A stretch of 64,000 bases of DNA from Clostridia bacterium (lineage in GTDB: Bacteria; Bacillota; Clostridia; Oscillospirales; Acutalibacteraceae), in assembly GCA_017403185.1 (NCBI GenBank), contig JAFQON010000011.1, forward strand, positions 32,051-96,050, in the 5' to 3' direction. Of the stretch, positions 61,721-64,000 are shown in pieces. A program made the translations under genes and the position numbers. Positions within the stretch are counted from its first letter, which is position 1. Every line of letters starts with the position of its first letter. The notes below the pieces were generated by a model. That model saw only the letters and a list, made by a program, of their open reading frames with translations. It had not been told where the DNA came from and made no database searches.

Positions 61721-63820
61721 ATGGAAAGAAAAGGATATTACAAAAGCAACAAATACCCTCAGCGCACCTGCAGCTATTACGGCGCAGGCAACGGTCTTGC
61801 ATCGGATAAGGCATATTGTCTTGCAAGCGATGCAAACGGTGTTGTTTACATCGGCACTCAAGAAGGTCTTAACTACACAAAAGCCGACGGCTCATTCGGC
61901 ACATTCAAGTGCGATGCGGTAACAACGCTTTACACCGCCAAAAACGGAACGGTGTATTTTGCAGCGGACAAAACCGTTTACACTGCAATTGGCGGAAAAA
62001 TCACCGAAATGCAGAGCTTCGACAGCAAAATCTGCGATATGAGCGGAGTTGACGAGGTATATCTTCTTGCCGAAAACGCCCTTTACAAGCTTGACGGCGA
62101 TGAATTCGTAAGATTTTTCCACAATGAGCCGTCATCAACTAAAATTGCGATAAACAACGAAAAAATCATTTCGGCAAATGACAGAACAATAAGCATTGTA
62201 AACGGTAAAAGGAAGCATTGGATGACCGTTTTCCCCGAGCATTCAACAATGCCTGAGTTCAAAATCAACTGCATTGAATTTGACAATAACCTCGGTTTCC
62301 TCTGGCTCGGCACGGATAAAGGCTGCTACATATTCGACTGCAAGTGCAACTGGTTCGGCCACAACGAACTCAATGCGCTCCCCGAAGAAGAGATATACAA
62401 TATCAGCTTTGCCGATGACGGCAGAGTAATCCTCTCCTCTGAAGCAGGTCTCATAATCCTCAATAACGGCTCATGCAAATATCTCCCTGCAACCCGTTGG
62501 GCTTGTGAAAAGGATATCAATGCAGCAATTGCGGCAGGCAATTCAATCTGGACCGCCACGGATTCAGGCGTCACCAAAATAACCGAAACCGAAATGACCC
62601 TTGAAGAAAAGGCGGACTACTGCTTCAATCTTGTTGAGGATAAATATGTAAGAACCCTCGGATATGTGACCGGTATTGGCGATATTAAGAACTGCGATAT
62701 CAACACGGGCAAGCCCAACATTACTGATAATGACGGTCTCTGGACTCAGATTTATGTGGGCTGCCTTTCATACGCATATGCCGTTACAAAGAACAAAAAA
62801 TACCTTGAGGCAGCAAGACGCTCCATGAATGCAATGGTTTATCTCACAAAGGTTACGGGCGTTAAAGGCTTCACCGCAAGAGCGGTTCGATTTGAAGGCG
62901 AGCCCGGCTACGGCACTATTGTAAAAAGAGACGGTCAGGAATGGCACAAAGCTCCCAACGGCGAATGCGAATGGCTCGGCGAAACATCAAGTGATGAAAT
63001 GACGGGTCATTTCTTCGGCTTCTCACTCTATTATGATTTCTGCGCAAACGATGAAGAAAAAGCACTCATCAAAGAGGTTGTTTGCGACATCGTTGACCAC
63101 ATTCTTAAACATAACTACAGGCTCTGTGATGTTGACGGCCTGCCCACAACATGGGCAGTCTGGGACCCCGACCAGCTCAACAGAAACAATATGTGGATTT
63201 GGGAAAAATGTATCAATTCTCTTGAGCTTCTCACCTTTCTCAATGTTGCATACCATGTTTCGGGTGACGAAAAATACAGAAAAGAATTCCTTCGTCTTGC
63301 CGTTGACGAGCATTACCTCCTCAACGCCGCTCAGCACAAGAAGGATGACGGTCACACAAACCACATTGACGATAACCTCGGCTTCCTTTGCACAATAACA
63401 ATCCTCAGGCTCGAAAAAGACCCTGTAATAAGAAAATATCTGCTTATGGGTCTCAGACATCATTGGGAATACGAAAAAACAGAGCACTGTGCATTATACA
63501 GCATCGTATACGGTGCATTCTCGGGCGATTCCTGCAGCCTTGATAACGCAGTCAAGGAGCTTCGTGAATATCCGCTCGACTTCGTTAACAGACCTCTTTT
63601 CAACTCTTCAAGAAAAGGTCTTGTTTACGATACCGAGCAGGAAAAATGGGGAGAACCCGTTCAGCTTAAAGAAGCGCTTGACATTGATTCAAGAAATGTT
63701 CACAACTACGACACCAGCCCCTTCCGTGCAGACGAAGGTCACGGCAGAAGCGCATGCAGCCCCACTCCCTACCTTCTCCCCTATTGGTTCGGCAGATACT
63801 ACGGACTTATTGAAGAATAA
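61721..63820 (+). CDS. Propeller/toroid protein, paralogue of the 44343-46121 product
   Basis: The 699-residue protein begins with a two-component-regulator-type propeller (about 15-285; YYGAGNGLASDKAYCLASDANG, VYIGTQEGL, FLWLGTDKGCYIFD, SIWTATDSGVTKI). A helical toroid (about 295-699) follows with DNDGLWTQIYVGCLSYAY, MTGHFFGFSLYYDF, HNYRLCDVDGLPTTWAVW and the end PYLLPYWFGRYYGLIE. The same order of motifs occurs in the protein at 44343-46121. There is no histidine kinase, DNA-binding domain or signal peptide, so it is not a two-component sensor. A glycan hydrolase, lyase or epimerase is the likeliest role. No named family was recognised. Confidence 0.65.
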   Translation: MERKGYYKSNKYPQRTCSYYGAGNGLASDKAYCLASDANGVVYIGTQEGLNYTKADGSFGTFKCDAVTTLYTAKNGTVYFAADKTVYTAIGGKITEMQSFDSKICDMSGVDEVYLLAENALYKLDGDEFVRFFHNEPSSTKIAINNEKIISANDRTISIVNGKRKHWMTVFPEHSTMPEFKINCIEFDNNLGFLWLGTDKGCYIFDCKCNWFGHNELNALPEEEIYNISFADDGRVILSSEAGLIILNNGSCKYLPATRWACEKDINAAIAAGNSIWTATDSGVTKITETEMTLEEKADYCFNLVEDKYVRTLGYVTGIGDIKNCDINTGKPNITDNDGLWTQIYVGCLSYAYAVTKNKKYLEAARRSMNAMVYLTKVTGVKGFTARAVRFEGEPGYGTIVKRDGQEWHKAPNGECEWLGETSSDEMTGHFFGFSLYYDFCANDEEKALIKEVVCDIVDHILKHNYRLCDVDGLPTTWAVWDPDQLNRNNMWIWEKCINSLELLTFLNVAYHVSGDEKYRKEFLRLAVDEHYLLNAAQHKKDDGHTNHIDDNLGFLCTITILRLEKDPVIRKYLLMGLRHHWEYEKTEHCALYSIVYGAFSGDSCSLDNAVKELREYPLDFVNRPLFNSSRKGLVYDTEQEKWGEPVQLKEALDIDSRNVHNYDTSPFRADEGHGRSACSPTPYLLPYWFGRYYGLIEE

Positions 63821-63827
63821 CAAAAAT

Positions 63828-63862
63828 GCACCCGACGAACAAATTCGTCGGGTGCCGTTTTA
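63828..63862 (+). terminator. Terminator after the propeller/toroid gene
   Basis: GCACCCGACGAA and TTCGTCGGGTGC form a perfect 12-pair stem followed by CGTTTT. Confidence 0.88.
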
Positions 63863-63881
63863 ATGCTTAAGCAAAAGACAA

Positions 63882-63900
63882 CCCCCGGTACAGCCGGGGG
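63882..63900. terminator. GC-rich hairpin near the right edge
   Basis: CCCCCGG and CCGGGGG form a 7-pair stem with a 5-base loop. It may end a minus-strand gene lying outside the window; T-runs are weak. Confidence 0.4.
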
Positions 63901-63955
63901 CAAAAAAGACTTCAGTAAAGCCAAAACGGGCGAGCTCAAAGCAAGCCCAAAAGGA

Positions 63956-63985
63956 TTGAAAGATAATCAAACCTCCAAGTATAAT
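63956..63985 (+). promoter_or_regulatory. Possible promoter at the right edge
   Basis: TTGAAA (63956-63961) and a perfect TATAAT (63980-63985) are 18 bases apart; any gene it drives starts outside the window. Confidence 0.4.
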
Positions 63986-64000
63986 AGTAGTGGTTTGGCA

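Noticed and set aside
61721-63820. Hybrid two-component sensor, because of regulator-type propeller repeats
   Set aside because: There is no membrane helix, kinase, receiver or DNA-binding domain; the C-terminal part is a helical toroid.
63863-64000. Remnant of a transposase or other mobile element at the right edge
   Set aside because: None of the six frames gives a recognisable transposase segment; only a hairpin and a possible promoter are visible.

Overview
The window looks like chromosomal DNA of an anaerobic, endospore-forming Clostridia bacterium, most plausibly a gut Oscillospirales/Ruminococcaceae-type organism. The basis is the set of sporulation genes (spoIIID, spoIIAA-spoIIAB-sigF, a SpoVB-type flippase, a SPOCS/LysM SipL-like protein), the oxygen-sensitive enzymes (L-serine dehydratase, a glycyl radical enzyme with its activase, rubrerythrin), a T-box leader on valS, moderate-to-low GC, AGGAGG-type ribosome sites and many intracellular glycosidases. 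No rRNA, tRNA, CRISPR array, intact insertion sequence or prophage was seen. Most genes are on the minus strand.

Layout. 1-4574 (-): partial domain-permuted GH3 glycosidase, then a sdaAB-sdaAA-(CrtO-like acyltransferase)-(sialidase-like) operon. 4696-6850 (+): amidase/SH3 protein, spoIIID, Gfo/Idh/MocA dehydrogenase. 6887-10607 (-): queA-tgt-yajC-TIGR04086-lipoprotein. 10763-14019 (+): asd-dapA-dapB-ACT protein (diaminopimelate/lysine branch). 14056-16990 (-): sigma-like protein with a small zinc-finger partner, a 45-residue peptide gene with near-consensus expression signals, and the SPOCS/LysM protein. 17180-20265 (+): YdbC, GPH sugar transporter, second Gfo/Idh/MocA oxidoreductase. 20319-35111 (-): SPFH/zinc-ribbon protein, sialidase-like protein, orphan peptide-type binding lipoprotein, epimerase with a Cys/His tail, DapA-like aldolase, sigF operon, folC, T-box-valS, YdcF, alpha/beta hydrolase. 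35188-36648 (+): SpoVB-type flippase, overlapping convergently with pepD. 36479-46121 (-): pepD, GH78-like, ECF sigma/anti-sigma pair, GH38 alpha-mannosidase, propeller/toroid protein. 46284-48566 (+): DUF2156 protein, sugar isomerase, lipoprotein. 48605-60234 (-): phosphatase, FkbM methyltransferase, cyclophilin-SecB-like-ceramidase-like-TauE operon, and activase-glycyl radical enzyme-FGGY kinase-mannose-6-phosphate isomerase followed by a flavin reductase/rubredoxin/rubrerythrin fusion. 60399-63820 (+): birA, lipoprotein, and a second propeller/toroid protein.

How the parts fit. Housekeeping (lysine branch, queuosine, valyl-tRNA, folate, biotin) and sporulation control are interleaved with a glycan-use repertoire (GH3, GH38, GH78-like, two sialidase-like proteins, two propeller/toroid proteins, two dehydrogenases, a sugar isomerase, a GPH transporter). 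The glycosidases lack signal peptides, which suggests that imported oligosaccharides are trimmed inside the cell. The most interesting unexplained items are the 45-residue peptide gene, the glycyl radical enzyme/kinase/isomerase operon, the paired propeller/toroid family, two terminator-like hairpins that swallow the downstream ribosome site (before spoIIID and before the TIGR04086 gene), the SecB-like chaperone beside a cyclophilin lipoprotein, and the rubrerythrin fusion with an internal ribosome site. All names rest on reading motifs by eye; no database search was run.
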